DNA from: an uncultured Nitrosomonadales bacterium
Lineage (GTDB): Bacteria; Pseudomonadota; Gammaproteobacteria; Burkholderiales; Gallionellaceae
Assembly: GCA_903934275.1 (NCBI GenBank)
Contig: CAIZNF010000184.1
Span: forward strand, 1-21,717
Length of the DNA stretch: 21,717 nucleotides
Reading direction: 5' to 3'
Part shown: positions 6,142 through 13,312 of the stretch, piece after piece
Layout of the letters: each line of letters starts with the position of its first letter
Position numbering within the stretch: the stretch's first letter is position 1
Position numbers and translations under genes: made by a program
The notes under the pieces: generated by a model
The model's database searches: none
Told to the model about the DNA's origin: nothing
Seen by the model: the letters and a program-made list of their open reading frames with translations, nothing else

Positions 6142-8706
6142 ATGAAACGCATGCTATTCAACGCGACGCAGCCGGAAGAACTCCGCGTCGCCATTGTTGA
6201 CGGTCAGAAACTCATCGACCTCGACATTGAAACCGCCGGCAAGGAACAACGCAAGAGCAACATCTACAAGGCAGTCATCACCCGTCTCGAGCCCAGCCTC
6301 GAAGCCTGTTTCGTCGAATACGGCGGCAACCGGCACGGCTTTCTGCCGTTCAAGGAAGTAGCCCCCCAATATTATCTTTCTGGCAGCGGCAACCGCCCGT
6401 CGATCAAGGAAGCCTTGCGCGAAGGCCAGGAATTGCTGGTACAGGTGGAAAAAGACGAGCGCGGCAACAAGGGCGCGGCGCTGACCACCTACATCAGTCT
6501 GGCCGGTCGCTACATCGTGCTGATGCCGAACAACCCGAGCGGCGGTGGCGTATCGCGCCGTATCGAGGGCGAAGAACGCGACGAGTTACGCGAAGTGCTG
6601 GCGAATGTCGAAGTGCCGAAAGGCATGAGCATCATTGCGCGCACCGCCGGGATCGGGCGCAACCAGGAAGAATTGCAATGGGACCTGGACTACCTCAAGC
6701 AATTGTGGGACGCGATCGAAGGCGCGGCGAAATCCGAAAAAGCTCCGTCGCTGATCTACCTGGAAAGCAGCCTGGTAGTGCGCGCCATCCGCGATTACTT
6801 CAACCCGGAAATCGGCGAAATTCTGATCGACACCGAAGACGTCTACCAGCAGGCGCTGGCGTTCATGAGTACGGTCATGCCGAACAATGTAGACCGCATC
6901 AAACGCTACGTGGACGATGTACCGCTATTCTCGCGCTTCCAGATCGAACACCAAATCGAATCCGCCCACGCGCGCGAAGTGCGCCTGCCTTCCGGCGGCG
7001 CGATCGTGATTGACCATACCGAAGCCCTGACCTCCATCGACATCAACTCGGCACGCTCCACAAAAGGCTCGGACATCGAAGCCACCGCGTTCAACACCAA
7101 CCTTGAAGCTGCGGAAGAAATCGCCCGCCAACTGCGCCTGCGCGACCTGGGCGGGCTGATCGTGATCGATTTTATCGACATGGAAAACAGCCGCAACCAG
7201 CGCGATGTGGAAAACCGTTTGCGCGACTCGTTGCACCATGACCGTGCCCGCGTGCAGACCGCCAAAATCTCGCGCTTCGGCCTACTGGAATTATCGCGTC
7301 AGCGCCTGGCACCCAGCCTGGGTGAGGGCAACTACATCGCCTGCCCGCGTTGTAGCGGCATCGGTCATATTCGCGGCACAGAGTCTTCCGCGCTGCACAT
7401 CCTGCGCATTATTCAGGAAGAGGCGATGAAAGAAAGCAGCATGGCAATCCATGTGCAAGTGCCGGTGGATGTAGCCACTTTCCTGCTCAACGAAAAACGC
7501 TCCGACATCCATCGCATCGAATCGCGCCTGAAAGTGGCGATAACGATGATTCCCAACCCGCATCTGGAAACGCCCAACTACAGCATCAGCCGCCTGCGTC
7601 TTGACGACATGACCGGCGACGTGTTGCAGGCCAGCTACAAACTGGTGGAAAAACCGGCAGAAGACAAACCACTGACTGCGGTGCAAGAACAACAAAAGGC
7701 CACCCGTGCGCAGGCCGTGGTGCAGGGTGTCACCCCGGCGCAACCGGCACCGATGAAAGCCGTTGAGGAGGAGGTCAAGCCCTCGATTATTGGAAAACTT
7801 TTCGGCTGGTTTAAAACACTGGGTGCCGAAGAGCAGCCGAAAACCAAACCGACGAGCGGCAAACCTCGCAGCAGCCCGCCCCGTGAACGAAGCGAGCGTA
7901 ATGAAAGTGGCAAGCGTCGTGAGCGCGGAGCGCGTGGAGAACGTAGCGAAGGCAGTAGCGGTAGTGGCCGCGACCGCAACGAACCGCGCAACAAACCGGC
8001 TCAAACCGAAGCAGCAGCAAAACCTCAAGAGCCGCGCCAGCAAGGCGAACGTGAACAACGCCCGCAAGGTGAACCTCGCCCGCCTCGTCCACCGCGCCCG
8101 CCTCGCGTTGCCGAGGAAAAACCGGTTCTGGAAACGCATGTTGCCGCACCTGCTGTGGAGCAAGCCGAAGAAGGCGGCGCACGCGAAGGCGCACGTCGTC
8201 GTGGCCGCCGTGGAGGGCAACGCGAACGCCAGCGTCGCGACAACGTCGCACCAGATGCCATTGCATCAGACACTGGGGTATTGACCACTCATAGCGAGAC
8301 AGTTATGAAGCAGCCCGTCGAACAGGCGAGCACTGAGCCAGTCGCCACAAAACCAACCGAATACATTGCCTTGCCGGAAGGGTTTATTTATCCGACCGAG
8401 CACATCGCGAAACCGGCAACCGCAACACAACAAGTGATGCCGGAAATCGCAGTGCAGCAAGCGGTACCTGCAACTTTGCAGCAAAACGTGGCGGCAGCAA
8501 TAAATAATATTTCACCGCCCTTAGTGGCAGGCAATGGCGGAGGTTTGGTTCAAATCGAGACTGATCCGGGCAAGTTCAGCGTATTGACAAATATACCTGC
8601 CGACAATGCGGCACAACCGGCAATACGCCGCCGCACCCGCCAGCACGAGGTGTATGTGGAAAATGAAAAACTGGAGCAAATAGAAACACAACCTCCAAGG
8701 GCGTAG
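6142..8706 (+). CDS. rne: Ribonuclease E
   Basis: RNase E is the main endoribonuclease for mRNA decay and for rRNA and tRNA processing, and the scaffold of the degradosome at the inner membrane. The catalytic half starts [20 protein letters not shown], followed by an S1 RNA-binding domain (about 35-125). Metal ligands are D300 (SIDINSA) and D343 (LIVIDFIDM); the Zn-link cysteines are C401 and C404 (CPRCSG). All lie exactly 3 residues before their E. coli counterparts. After about residue 520 the protein is low-complexity. [13 protein letters not shown] (549-561) looks like the amphipathic membrane-targeting helix. A long Arg/Pro/Glu-rich stretch (about 565-710) should bind RNA and partners. 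The end ([15 protein letters not shown]) looks conserved. Total 854 residues. A terminator follows the stop. Confidence 0.96.
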   Translation: MKRMLFNATQPEELRVAIVDGQKLIDLDIETAGKEQRKSNIYKAVITRLEPSLEACFVEYGGNRHGFLPFKEVAPQYYLSGSGNRPSIKEALREGQELLVQVEKDERGNKGAALTTYISLAGRYIVLMPNNPSGGGVSRRIEGEERDELREVLANVEVPKGMSIIARTAGIGRNQEELQWDLDYLKQLWDAIEGAAKSEKAPSLIYLESSLVVRAIRDYFNPEIGEILIDTEDVYQQALAFMSTVMPNNVDRIKRYVDDVPLFSRFQIEHQIESAHAREVRLPSGGAIVIDHTEALTSIDINSARSTKGSDIEATAFNTNLEAAEEIARQLRLRDLGGLIVIDFIDMENSRNQRDVENRLRDSLHHDRARVQTAKISRFGLLELSRQRLAPSLGEGNYIACPRCSGIGHIRGTESSALHILRIIQEEAMKESSMAIHVQVPVDVATFLLNEKRSDIHRIESRLKVAITMIPNPHLETPNYSISRLRLDDMTGDVLQASYKLVEKPAEDKPLTAVQEQQKATRAQAVVQGVTPAQPAPMKAVEEEVKPSIIGKLFGWFKTLGAEEQPKTKPTSGKPRSSPPRERSERNESGKRRERGARGERSEGSSGSGRDRNEPRNKPAQTEAAAKPQEPRQQGEREQRPQGEPRPPRPPRPPRVAEEKPVLETHVAAPAVEQAEEGGAREGARRRGRRGGQRERQRRDNVAPDAIASDTGVLTTHSETVMKQPVEQASTEPVATKPTEYIALPEGFIYPTEHIAKPATATQQVMPEIAVQQAVPATLQQNVAAAINNISPPLVAGNGGGLVQIETDPGKFSVLTNIPADNAAQPAIRRRTRQHEVYVENEKLEQIETQPPRA

Positions 8707-8725
8707 TTTCAGCCGGGCAAAATCG

Positions 8726-8757
8726 AAAGCCGCACGATGAAAGTCGTGCGGCTTTTT
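8726..8757 (+). terminator. Rho-independent terminator of rne
   Basis: AGCCGCACGA (8728-8737), loop TGAAAG, then TCGTGCGGCT (8744-8753) form a perfect 10-bp stem, preceded by A residues and followed by a T-run. It begins 20 bases after the rne stop. Confidence 0.95.
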
Positions 8758-8761
8758 ATTA

Positions 8762-8835
8762 GTGCGCCCGGCAGGGCACATTTACTTGGATGCGTAAGCC
8801 CTCTACTCGCCCTGCAAGGGGAAGAATTAGCTGTC
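8762..8835 (+). mobile_element. 5' remnant of a group II intron
   Basis: The sequence starts GTGCGCCCGGCAGGGCAC, fitting the GUGYG 5' end of bacterial group II introns. It continues with CTCTACTCGCCCTGCAAGGG and GGAAGAATTAGCTG, which resemble the start of domain I in proteobacterial introns as I remember them. It lies 4 bases after the T-run of the rne terminator; class C introns typically insert just downstream of terminator hairpins (family knowledge). No maturase gene or domain V/VI is visible afterwards, so at most about 75-100 bases remain. The right boundary is approximate. Confidence 0.5.
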
Positions 8836-9117
8836 GAGTAAGTAGTTCTCACCGGAAACCCCCGAGCTTCAACAACGGCGGGATGTTCGATGAATTTCGC
8901 CAAAGCGAAGATTTGAAAAAGTCCCGGATTTTAGCGGGTTCTGCTACGGAATTATGGGACGATGCATGGATTTTGGCTGAAATCTTCGCGCCAAATTGCC
9001 GCCAATTCCACGCAAGAATCGATATTCAAAAAAGCTGAAAGCCATCCGCCATTTACGCGCTAAAGTTCTGTTACAGAAAGCCACATACCGTAACATTTCG
9101 GATAGAGGGGACAGCCG
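8836..9117. other. Unassigned sequence between intron remnant and transposase remnant
   Basis: About 280 bases with no recognisable gene. The open frame 8790-9038 runs across the intron remnant and has no protein character. Part of it may belong to the left flank of the insertion sequence that carried the transposase remnant, but I could not identify terminal repeats. Confidence 0.5.
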
Positions 9118-9499
9118 ATGCGCGCAGTGCGGAACCCACGGATGACAGTATGCGGGGGCCGATATTTCGCAGATCAAGTTTGAGCTGAAGTCACGCGACG
9201 ACATACCGGAAATTTTGAGGGGGTTGCAGCACCTGTACACGGACATTCCGCTGCGCGCAAAGATATTCAAATTGTTTGAAGCGGAGATTTCGCCCCAGGT
9301 GAGCAAGCGCGGCGGGCGGCCCTGCATGGGGCTGTGGAAAATATTGGTGTGCGGTGTGGTGAGGCTGGATTTGAATGAAGATTACGACCGCTTGCATGAA
9401 CTCGTAAACCATCACGACACGCTTCGCGCGGTGCTGTGACATGGCGAATATAACGAAGGGTATTACCATTATCAGACACTCGTCGACAACGTCAGCCTG
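9118..9499 (+). pseudogene. Decayed ISNCY-type transposase fragment
   Basis: This reads as the N-terminal part of a transposase of the ISNCY type. ATG at 9118 gives MRAVRNPRMT. A one-base frameshift near 9145-9160 then leads into DISQIKFELKSRDDIPEILR (from 9161), followed by GLQHLYTDIPLRAKIF, KRGGRPCMGLWKILVCGVVR and LDLNEDYDRLHELVNHHDTL. The usual LGHGE is interrupted: TGA at 9437-9439 stands where glycine is expected, and the frame then continues HGEYNEGYYHYQTLVDNVSL to 9499, where similarity ends. The fragment therefore has a frameshift, a stop codon and a missing C-terminal catalytic part. The family name is from memory of the motif pattern. Confidence 0.7.
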
Positions 9500-9531
9500 A
9501 ACTGCCTGCCTGCAAACGGATACTCAAAACG

Positions 9532-9557
9532 CCCATCGTTTAATTTATCACGATGGG
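9532..9557 (-). terminator. Terminator-like hairpin on the minus strand
   Basis: CCCATCGT (9532-9539) and ACGATGGG (9550-9557) form a perfect 8-bp stem with a 10-base loop. On the minus strand it is followed after two bases by TTTT. It overlaps the stop of the minus-strand fragment 9548-9712, as expected for that gene's own terminator. Confidence 0.5.
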
Positions 9558-9712
9558 TTCAGAGATGGCGAGGCCTCAAGGAAACCTTCCACGTACTGAT
9601 ACACATCATCCCCAACCTCTTCGCGACTCAAGATGCCTCTGTGTAGCGCGCTTATGGCCCCGAACGTAGCATCCATGCCCGAGTAGCGAGTGACAGCGTG
9701 CGCGAGATTCCA
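9548..9712 (-). pseudogene. 3' fragment of an unidentified gene
   Basis: A minus-strand frame is open from 9712 to a TGA at 9550-9548. It reads WNLAHAVTRYSG, then MDATFGAISALHRGILSREE, then VGDDVYQYVEGFLEASPSLN and PS. Its composition looks like real protein, with a plausible acidic helical C-terminus, and a terminator-like hairpin overlaps the stop. The only ATG in frame (9676) would give 42 residues with no clear ribosome binding site, so I read it as the 3' end of a gene whose 5' part was lost. I do not recognise the family. Confidence 0.35.
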
Positions 9713-9817
9713 TTATCCTAGAAAGAGCAGTTAGCCTCTCATATTTGTGCGTTAGCCCGTATGGCGTTTGGTTTTTGTATATTTGATGCCACTCGCCTTT
9801 TGGGTGATGCCGTTGTC

Positions 9818-9881
9818 GTAGGAGCCCGATTCATCGGGCGATTGATTTGCTGGGCAATCGCGCGATAAATCGCGCTCCTAC
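9818..9881. repeat. REP-like double-hairpin palindrome
   Basis: GTAGGAG (9818-9824) is mirrored exactly by CTCCTAC (9875-9881). Inside are two smaller palindromes, GCCCGAT-TC-ATCGGGC and GCGCGAT-AA-ATCGCGC. This architecture of outer GTAGG/CCTAC arms and two inner hairpins, each centred on an AT-rich turn, is the same as in the element inside nuoG (19627-19677). Confidence 0.75.
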
Positions 9882-10051
9882 AGGTTTCAACTGCCGATTT
9901 TTGAATTATCCAACATTTCGATACGATTTTCCCGTCCGAAGAAAAGGCCGGAATAGATTGAGCGCAGAAATTGCTGTAAATTGAGGGCTCTTTAAAAAGC
10001 CTGTTGGCGAATCAGGATGCCGGATATGCCAACGTGTTCATTTCAACGCCC

Positions 10052-10056
10052 AAGGA
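10052..10056 (+). promoter_or_regulatory. Ribosome binding site of the pentapeptide-repeat gene
   Basis: AAGGA lies 6 bases before the ATG at 10063. It supports that start over internal ATGs nearer the signal peptide. Confidence 0.5.
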
Positions 10057-10062
10057 AATTTT

Positions 10063-10791
10063 ATGAAAACCATCTTAACGATCATGGGAAGCACTCCACC
10101 CCTGATTATGAAACTTGCCATGACTGCTTCCCCCTCCCCAACCCTCCCCCGGAGGGAGAGGGAGCAAACGAATCGCTACGCGAGTTTCACGTTAAACTGG
10201 TCATTCATTATCGCCATGTTATTTGCCTCCGCAGCCGAGGCTCAGCAAACGATCAATGGCTGCCTGATCAAACGAAAAGCCAGTTGTCCCGGTGTCAACT
10301 TGTCCGGCGCGAACTTGGCCAAATCTAATTTGGCCGGTGCCGACCTTGGGGGAGCCAATCTGTCGGATGCCAATCTGAGCGCCAGCAAAATTACGGAAGC
10401 CAATCTGATAAAAGCGAACCTGTCCAACGCCAACCTCTCGGATACCAATCTTTCCGAAACATACATGACCGGCGCAAATTTGTCGCGCGCCAATCTTGTC
10501 AGGGCCAATCTGTCGCAAAGTTCTTTGCCGGATGCTAACCTCAGGGAAACCAGCCTTGCAGGTGCGAATTTATCGCTGGCTAATCTTAAGGGGGCCGATC
10601 TAACCGGTGCCAATGCAAAGGGCGCAGTGTTTGTCATGACCAACCTGATCAATGCCAATCTGACCCGCGTCGATCTTACGGAGGCTACGCTAATCGGCAC
10701 AGATTTGCGCAGCACCATTCTGGAAGGTGCAAAGTTTTGCAAAACCACCATGCCGGACAGAAGCATCAATAACAGCGGTTGTCCGAAGTAA
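10063..10791 (+). CDS. Exported pentapeptide-repeat protein
   Basis: The product has 242 residues. From about residue 78 to 232 it consists of A(N/D)LSx-type pentapeptides (SGANL, AGADL, SDANL, SRANL, TGANA and so on). These should fold as a right-handed quadrilateral beta-helix (family knowledge); its ligand is unknown. A hydrophobic segment, WSFIIAMLFASAAEA (46-60), followed by QQ looks like a signal peptide, giving a periplasmic or outer protein. Four cysteines flank or cap the helix (INGC, ASC, KFC, SGC) and could form disulfides outside the cytoplasm. The stretch before the signal core is odd: residues about 23-34 (SPSPTLPRRERE) are encoded by a generic dispersed repeat, giving an unusually long signal n-region. 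The start has a ribosome binding site. It stands alone between debris and mazEF, and its role is unknown. Confidence 0.8.
   Translation: MKTILTIMGSTPPLIMKLAMTASPSPTLPRREREQTNRYASFTLNWSFIIAMLFASAAEAQQTINGCLIKRKASCPGVNLSGANLAKSNLAGADLGGANLSDANLSASKITEANLIKANLSNANLSDTNLSETYMTGANLSRANLVRANLSQSSLPDANLRETSLAGANLSLANLKGADLTGANAKGAVFVMTNLINANLTRVDLTEATLIGTDLRSTILEGAKFCKTTMPDRSINNSGCPK
10131..10165 (+). repeat. CCCTCTCCCC-type dispersed repeat, copy B, inside a coding sequence
   Basis: CCCCTCCCCAACCCTCCCCC followed by GGAGGGAGAGGGAGC resembles copy A (751-790, opposite strand). It is read in frame as part of the N-terminus of the pentapeptide-repeat protein. Confidence 0.55.
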
Positions 10792-10835
10792 AACGAAACT
10801 TATTGGGCATTAAGTGTTTTGCGCAACTATCGCGC

Positions 10836-10872
10836 TTGCCCGAACCTCCATCCTGTTTTACTATGGTAAAAC
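10836..10872 (+). promoter_or_regulatory. Promoter and overlapping operator-like palindrome of mazEF
   Basis: TTGCCC (10836-10841), a 17-base spacer and TACTAT (10859-10864) form a plausible sigma-70 promoter. The palindrome GTTTTAC-TATG-GTAAAAC (10855-10872, perfect 7-base arms) covers the -10 box. This placement suits autorepression by the antitoxin, which is usual for this gene family. The palindrome ends 16 bases before the mazE ATG. Confidence 0.65.
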
Positions 10873-10888
10873 TTAATCAGGAGGTGTC

Positions 10889-11131
10889 ATGTTTACAGCC
10901 GCACTACGCCGCTCCGGCGGATCGTTGATCGTTACCATCCCGCAAGCTTATGTCGAGCAAAACCATCTTGGTGCGGGTAGCCGCGTCGCTCTGGAAATAG
11001 CGGGCGATGAATTGAAATTGAAACCGGCAAAACAGCGACCCACCCTTTCCGAGCTGCTCGCCGCCACGCCCAAGGGCGCGGAACGTGTGCAGGGGTGGGA
11101 TGAAATGCCTACCGCCGGAAAAGAGTTGTGA
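10889..11131 (+). CDS. mazE: MazE/AbrB-type antitoxin
   Basis: An 80-residue protein with the AbrB/MazE swapped-hairpin pattern: LRRSGGSLIVTIPQAYVEQN (SGGSLIVTIP is the characteristic turn), GAGSRVALEIAGDELKLKP, then an acidic or flexible tail (LSELLAATPKG, GWDEMPTAGKEL) that would bind the toxin. AGGAGGTG lies 2 to 9 bases before the ATG. The toxin gene starts inside its last codons (GTGA overlap), a normal arrangement for keeping antitoxin and toxin synthesis coupled. It probably binds the palindrome over its own promoter. The family is clear; the exact subfamily (MazE, PemI or ChpS) is not. Confidence 0.85.
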   Translation: MFTAALRRSGGSLIVTIPQAYVEQNHLGAGSRVALEIAGDELKLKPAKQRPTLSELLAATPKGAERVQGWDEMPTAGKEL

Positions 11132-11475
11132 TACCCGAACGCGGCGACATCCTGCATTTGCAGTTTGATCCCGCCAGCGGAAAGGAAATGCGCGGCGATC
11201 ACTTTTGTCTGGTTGTCTCGCCCAAGGCGTTCAACAAGCGCTTCCAGCTTGCCATGGTTTGCCCAATTTCGAGCGGTTCCGCGGCCGTTGCGCGTGATAT
11301 GGGTTTTCTGATTTCTCTGATGGGTCTTGGCCTGAAAACCGACGGCTGCGTCCATGCGCATCAATTGAAGTCACTGGACTGGATTACACGCAAAGCACAA
11401 CGAATCGAAAAAGCGCCGGACGAAATCGTGCAGCAAATTCTGGGTTGCCTGATTGCTGTGCTTGAAGATAAGTAA
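11128..11475 (+). CDS. mazF: MazF/PemK-type mRNA interferase toxin
   Basis: A 115-residue protein of the MazF/PemK fold, which cleaves mRNA at short sequence motifs when its antitoxin is lost. Family landmarks are IPERGDILHLQFDP, then SGKEMRGDHFCLVVSPKAFN (matching the GxRPALVLSP block, with GDHFCLV here), VCPISS, and HAHQLKSLDW before the C-terminal helix with IVQQILGCLIAVL. Translation starts at GTG, whose TG forms part of the antitoxin's TGA stop (4-base overlap). The length is normal and no damage is visible, so the pair may be active. The next gene, tpiA, has its own promoter in the gap that follows. Confidence 0.87.
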   Translation: MIPERGDILHLQFDPASGKEMRGDHFCLVVSPKAFNKRFQLAMVCPISSGSAAVARDMGFLISLMGLGLKTDGCVHAHQLKSLDWITRKAQRIEKAPDEIVQQILGCLIAVLEDK

Positions 11476-11490
11476 GTCCGCCTCGTTTCA

Positions 11491-11519
11491 TTGACCGTTG
11501 TTCCTTTCACAGGTAGGAT
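11491..11519 (+). promoter_or_regulatory. Sigma-70 promoter of tpiA
   Basis: TTGACC (11491-11496), a 17-base spacer and TAGGAT (11514-11519) are close to consensus and lie 33 bases before the tpiA ATG. This should drive tpiA-secG and perhaps more downstream. Confidence 0.65.
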
Positions 11520-11552
11520 TGCGAATGTTTTGAGTTTAACGGGTGGGTTACG

Positions 11553-12311
11553 ATGCGACGCAAACTGGTGGTTGGCAATTGGAAGATGTATGGTCGTCTG
11601 GCGAGCAATCGAGTGTTGCTGGAAGGCATCCTGACTGGAGTGCGCGAATTGCACGGTGCGGACTACGCGGTTTGCGTGCCTTATCCTTACCTCGCCCAGG
11701 CCCAGTCATTGTTGCAAGGTAGCAACGTGGCGTGGGGAGCGCAAAACGTCAATCAGCACGAAGAAGGTGCTTTTACCGGCGCGGTCGCGCCGGGTATGCT
11801 GACTGATTTCGGTTGCAGTTATGTAATTATTGGACACTCTGAGCGTCGCGGCCTGTTTCATGAAAGTAACGAGATCGTTGATGCCAAGTTTATTGCCACG
11901 CTAAAGGCTGGTATGAAGCCGGTCTTTTGTGTCGGCGAGACTTTGGCGGAACGGGAGTCTGGTATCACCGAACAAGTTGTGGCAACGCAGCTGAAGTCCG
12001 TGCTCAGCTATGCGGGTGTACAGGCATTATCGAATGCTGTGATCGCATATGAGCCGGTTTGGGCAATCGGCACGGGTAGAACGGCGACTCCAGACCAGGC
12101 GCAAGCGGTTCATGCTTATATTCGAGGGTGTGTCGCACAGCATGATAGCCAGATAGCGCAAAGCTTGTGTATACTCTACGGCGGAAGTGTGAAGGCGAAT
12201 AATGCAGCAGAGTTGTTTGCGATGCCGGATATTGATGGTGGTTTAATCGGTGGGGCTTCTCTTGTGGCGGATGATTTTTTGGCGATCTGCCGTGCGGGTG
12301 TCAGGACATAA
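11553..12311 (+). CDS. tpiA: Triosephosphate isomerase
   Basis: TpiA interconverts dihydroxyacetone phosphate and glyceraldehyde 3-phosphate in the cytoplasm. The product has 252 residues, the normal length. Catalytic residues are in their usual places: N9 and K11 in VGNWKM, H95 in IIGHSERR, and E167 in AYEPVWAIGTG. The phosphate-binding loops ILYGGSVK and GGLIGGASL are also present. The ATG at 11553 follows GGGTGG. secG follows after 64 bases with no terminator, so the two are likely co-transcribed. The order tpiA-secG-tRNA-Leu-nuoA is common in betaproteobacteria as I recall. Confidence 0.97.
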   Translation: MRRKLVVGNWKMYGRLASNRVLLEGILTGVRELHGADYAVCVPYPYLAQAQSLLQGSNVAWGAQNVNQHEEGAFTGAVAPGMLTDFGCSYVIIGHSERRGLFHESNEIVDAKFIATLKAGMKPVFCVGETLAERESGITEQVVATQLKSVLSYAGVQALSNAVIAYEPVWAIGTGRTATPDQAQAVHAYIRGCVAQHDSQIAQSLCILYGGSVKANNAAELFAMPDIDGGLIGGASLVADDFLAICRAGVRT

Positions 12312-12375
12312 AGTTTTTCGTCTCGGCCATGTTTGATTTATATATTGAGTTTGATTTGTTTTTGTGGGGTAGTGT

Positions 12376-12720
12376 GTGGAAACATTAGTTTGGGCGGTAC
12401 ATGTCATAACGGCTGTGGTGTTAATCGGGTTGGTGTTGATGCAGCATGGCAAGGGTGCCGACATGGGTGCGGCGTTTGGCACGGGTTCTGCGGGTAGCCT
12501 GTTCGGCTCCAGCGGCTCCGCAAATTTTCTCAGCCGCAGCACGGCAGTCGCTGCGACGCTGTTTTTTATCACCAGTTTGGCGTTGACTTATATTTATGCC
12601 CATCCTGCGCAGCAGCAGGGGTTAATGGATAAAGTGAAACCGGTTGCCATCCAACCGGCTCCGGCTCTGATTGCGCCTAACCCCGCCGATGACTCGAAGT
12701 CCAGGGAGATTCCAAAATAA
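12376..12720 (+). CDS. secG: Protein translocase subunit SecG
   Basis: SecG is the small accessory subunit of the SecYEG inner-membrane translocon. The product has 114 residues with two membrane segments (about 4-22 and 55-75). The conserved loop between them reads GKGADMGAAFG, then GSLFGSSGSANFLSR. A proline/alanine-rich tail follows. The start is GTG at 12376; no in-frame ATG would keep the first membrane segment, and GGGG lies 7-10 bases upstream. The tRNA-Leu gene begins 31 bases after the stop. Confidence 0.93.
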   Translation: METLVWAVHVITAVVLIGLVLMQHGKGADMGAAFGTGSAGSLFGSSGSANFLSRSTAVAATLFFITSLALTYIYAHPAQQQGLMDKVKPVAIQPAPALIAPNPADDSKSREIPK

Positions 12721-12751
12721 TTTTTCCCCCGGAATAGTTTTGCGGTAGCAT

Positions 12752-12838
12752 GCGGTTGTGGTGGAATTGGTAGACACGCTAGCTTGAGGGGCTAGTGCTC
12801 GCAAGAGCGTGGGAGTTCGAGTCTCCCCATCCGCACCA
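12752..12838 (+). tRNA. tRNA-Leu (anticodon GAG)
   Basis: An 87-base tRNA with encoded CCA. The D arm starts TGGTGGAATTGGTAGACACG. The anticodon stem CTAGC/GCTAG encloses the loop TTGAGGG, with anticodon GAG at 12786-12788. The long variable arm (TGCTCGCAAGAGCG) is typical of tRNA-Leu. The T arm is GGGAG-TTCGAGT-CTCCC. Acceptor strands GCGGTTG and CATCCGC pair except at position 5-68, which is U:U. It lies between secG and nuoA. Confidence 0.95.
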
Positions 12839-12851
12839 GAATATATAGTAA

Positions 12852-12873
12852 GCCGACACAATAGATTGTCGGC
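12852..12873. repeat. Hairpin after tRNA-Leu
   Basis: GCCGACA (12852-12858) and TGTCGGC (12867-12873) form a perfect 7-bp stem with an 8-base loop. On the plus strand it is followed by ATGAAAAAAAAC, not by T residues, so it is not a normal terminator for the tRNA. It could be a processing or stability element in front of nuoA. Confidence 0.5.
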
Positions 12874-12955
12874 ATGAAAAAAAACAAAAATAACGATTGA
12901 AAAACGATTCTGGGTAAGCCCGTGAATCATGGCGGGCAAAGGGGAGGGAAGTTCA

Positions 12956-13312
12956 ATGTTGGAAAATTATTTTCCGGTGCTGTTGTTCATCTTTATCGGC
13001 ATCGTGATGGGCGTGGCCCCTGTGGTATTGGGCAAGCTGGTGTCGCCCAATCGCCCCAATAGCAAAAAAAATTCTCCCTATGAATGCGGCTTCGAGGCTT
13101 TTGGAGACGCGCGCATGAAATTCGATGTGCGCTACTATCTTGTTGCCATCCTGTTCATCCTGTTCGATCTTGAAATCGCCTTTCTCTTCCCTTGGGCTAT
13201 TGTGCTCAAAGAAATCGGCACCTTCGGTTTTGTTTCCATGATGATTTTTCTGGCTATCCTCGTGGTTGGCTTTATCTATGAATGGATGAAGGGGGCTCTA
13301 GAATGGGAATAG
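12956..13312 (+). CDS. nuoA: NADH-quinone oxidoreductase subunit A
   Basis: NuoA is a small membrane subunit of respiratory complex I, which couples NADH oxidation and quinone reduction to proton pumping. The product has 118 residues with three hydrophobic segments (about 5-27, 62-82 and 88-108). Between the first two is the conserved loop [20 protein letters not shown] with its family cysteine, followed by [21 protein letters not shown] chose the ATG at 12956 because GGGGAGGGAA ends 5 bases before it; a longer frame from 12929 adds nine unconserved residues containing that site. It is the first gene of the nuo operon and overlaps nuoB by 10 bases. Confidence 0.96.
   Translation: MLENYFPVLLFIFIGIVMGVAPVVLGKLVSPNRPNSKKNSPYECGFEAFGDARMKFDVRYYLVAILFILFDLEIAFLFPWAIVLKEIGTFGFVSMMIFLAILVVGFIYEWMKGALEWE

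Larger units (their letters stand above)
9500..10062. other. Accessory scrap region before the pentapeptide-repeat gene
   Basis: These 563 bases hold a minus-strand gene fragment with a terminator (9532-9712), a REP-like palindrome (9818-9881) and the upstream region of the gene at 10063. The stretch 9713-9817 shows nothing I can name. Confidence 0.6.

Noticed and set aside
7291..8220. 309-codon open frame antisense to rne
   Set aside because: It is a shadow of the Arg/Ala/Pro-rich coding sequence of RNase E; antisense frames stay open because of codon bias.
8790..9038. 82-codon open frame after the rne terminator
   Set aside because: It starts inside the intron remnant and has no protein-like pattern.
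10300..10720. Possible CRISPR or satellite-like DNA repeat
   Set aside because: The roughly 15-base periodicity comes from pentapeptide codons (GCCAATCTG and similar), with no constant repeat and spacer structure.
10242..10769. 175-codon open frame antisense to the pentapeptide-repeat gene
   Set aside because: Its periodic sequence simply mirrors the tandem repeats of the plus-strand gene, whose signal peptide and repeat code are convincing.
12622..12939. Minus-strand open frame across tRNA-Leu
   Set aside because: It contains the well-known false peptide GETRTPTLLRA produced by reading the complement of a tRNA-Leu gene.
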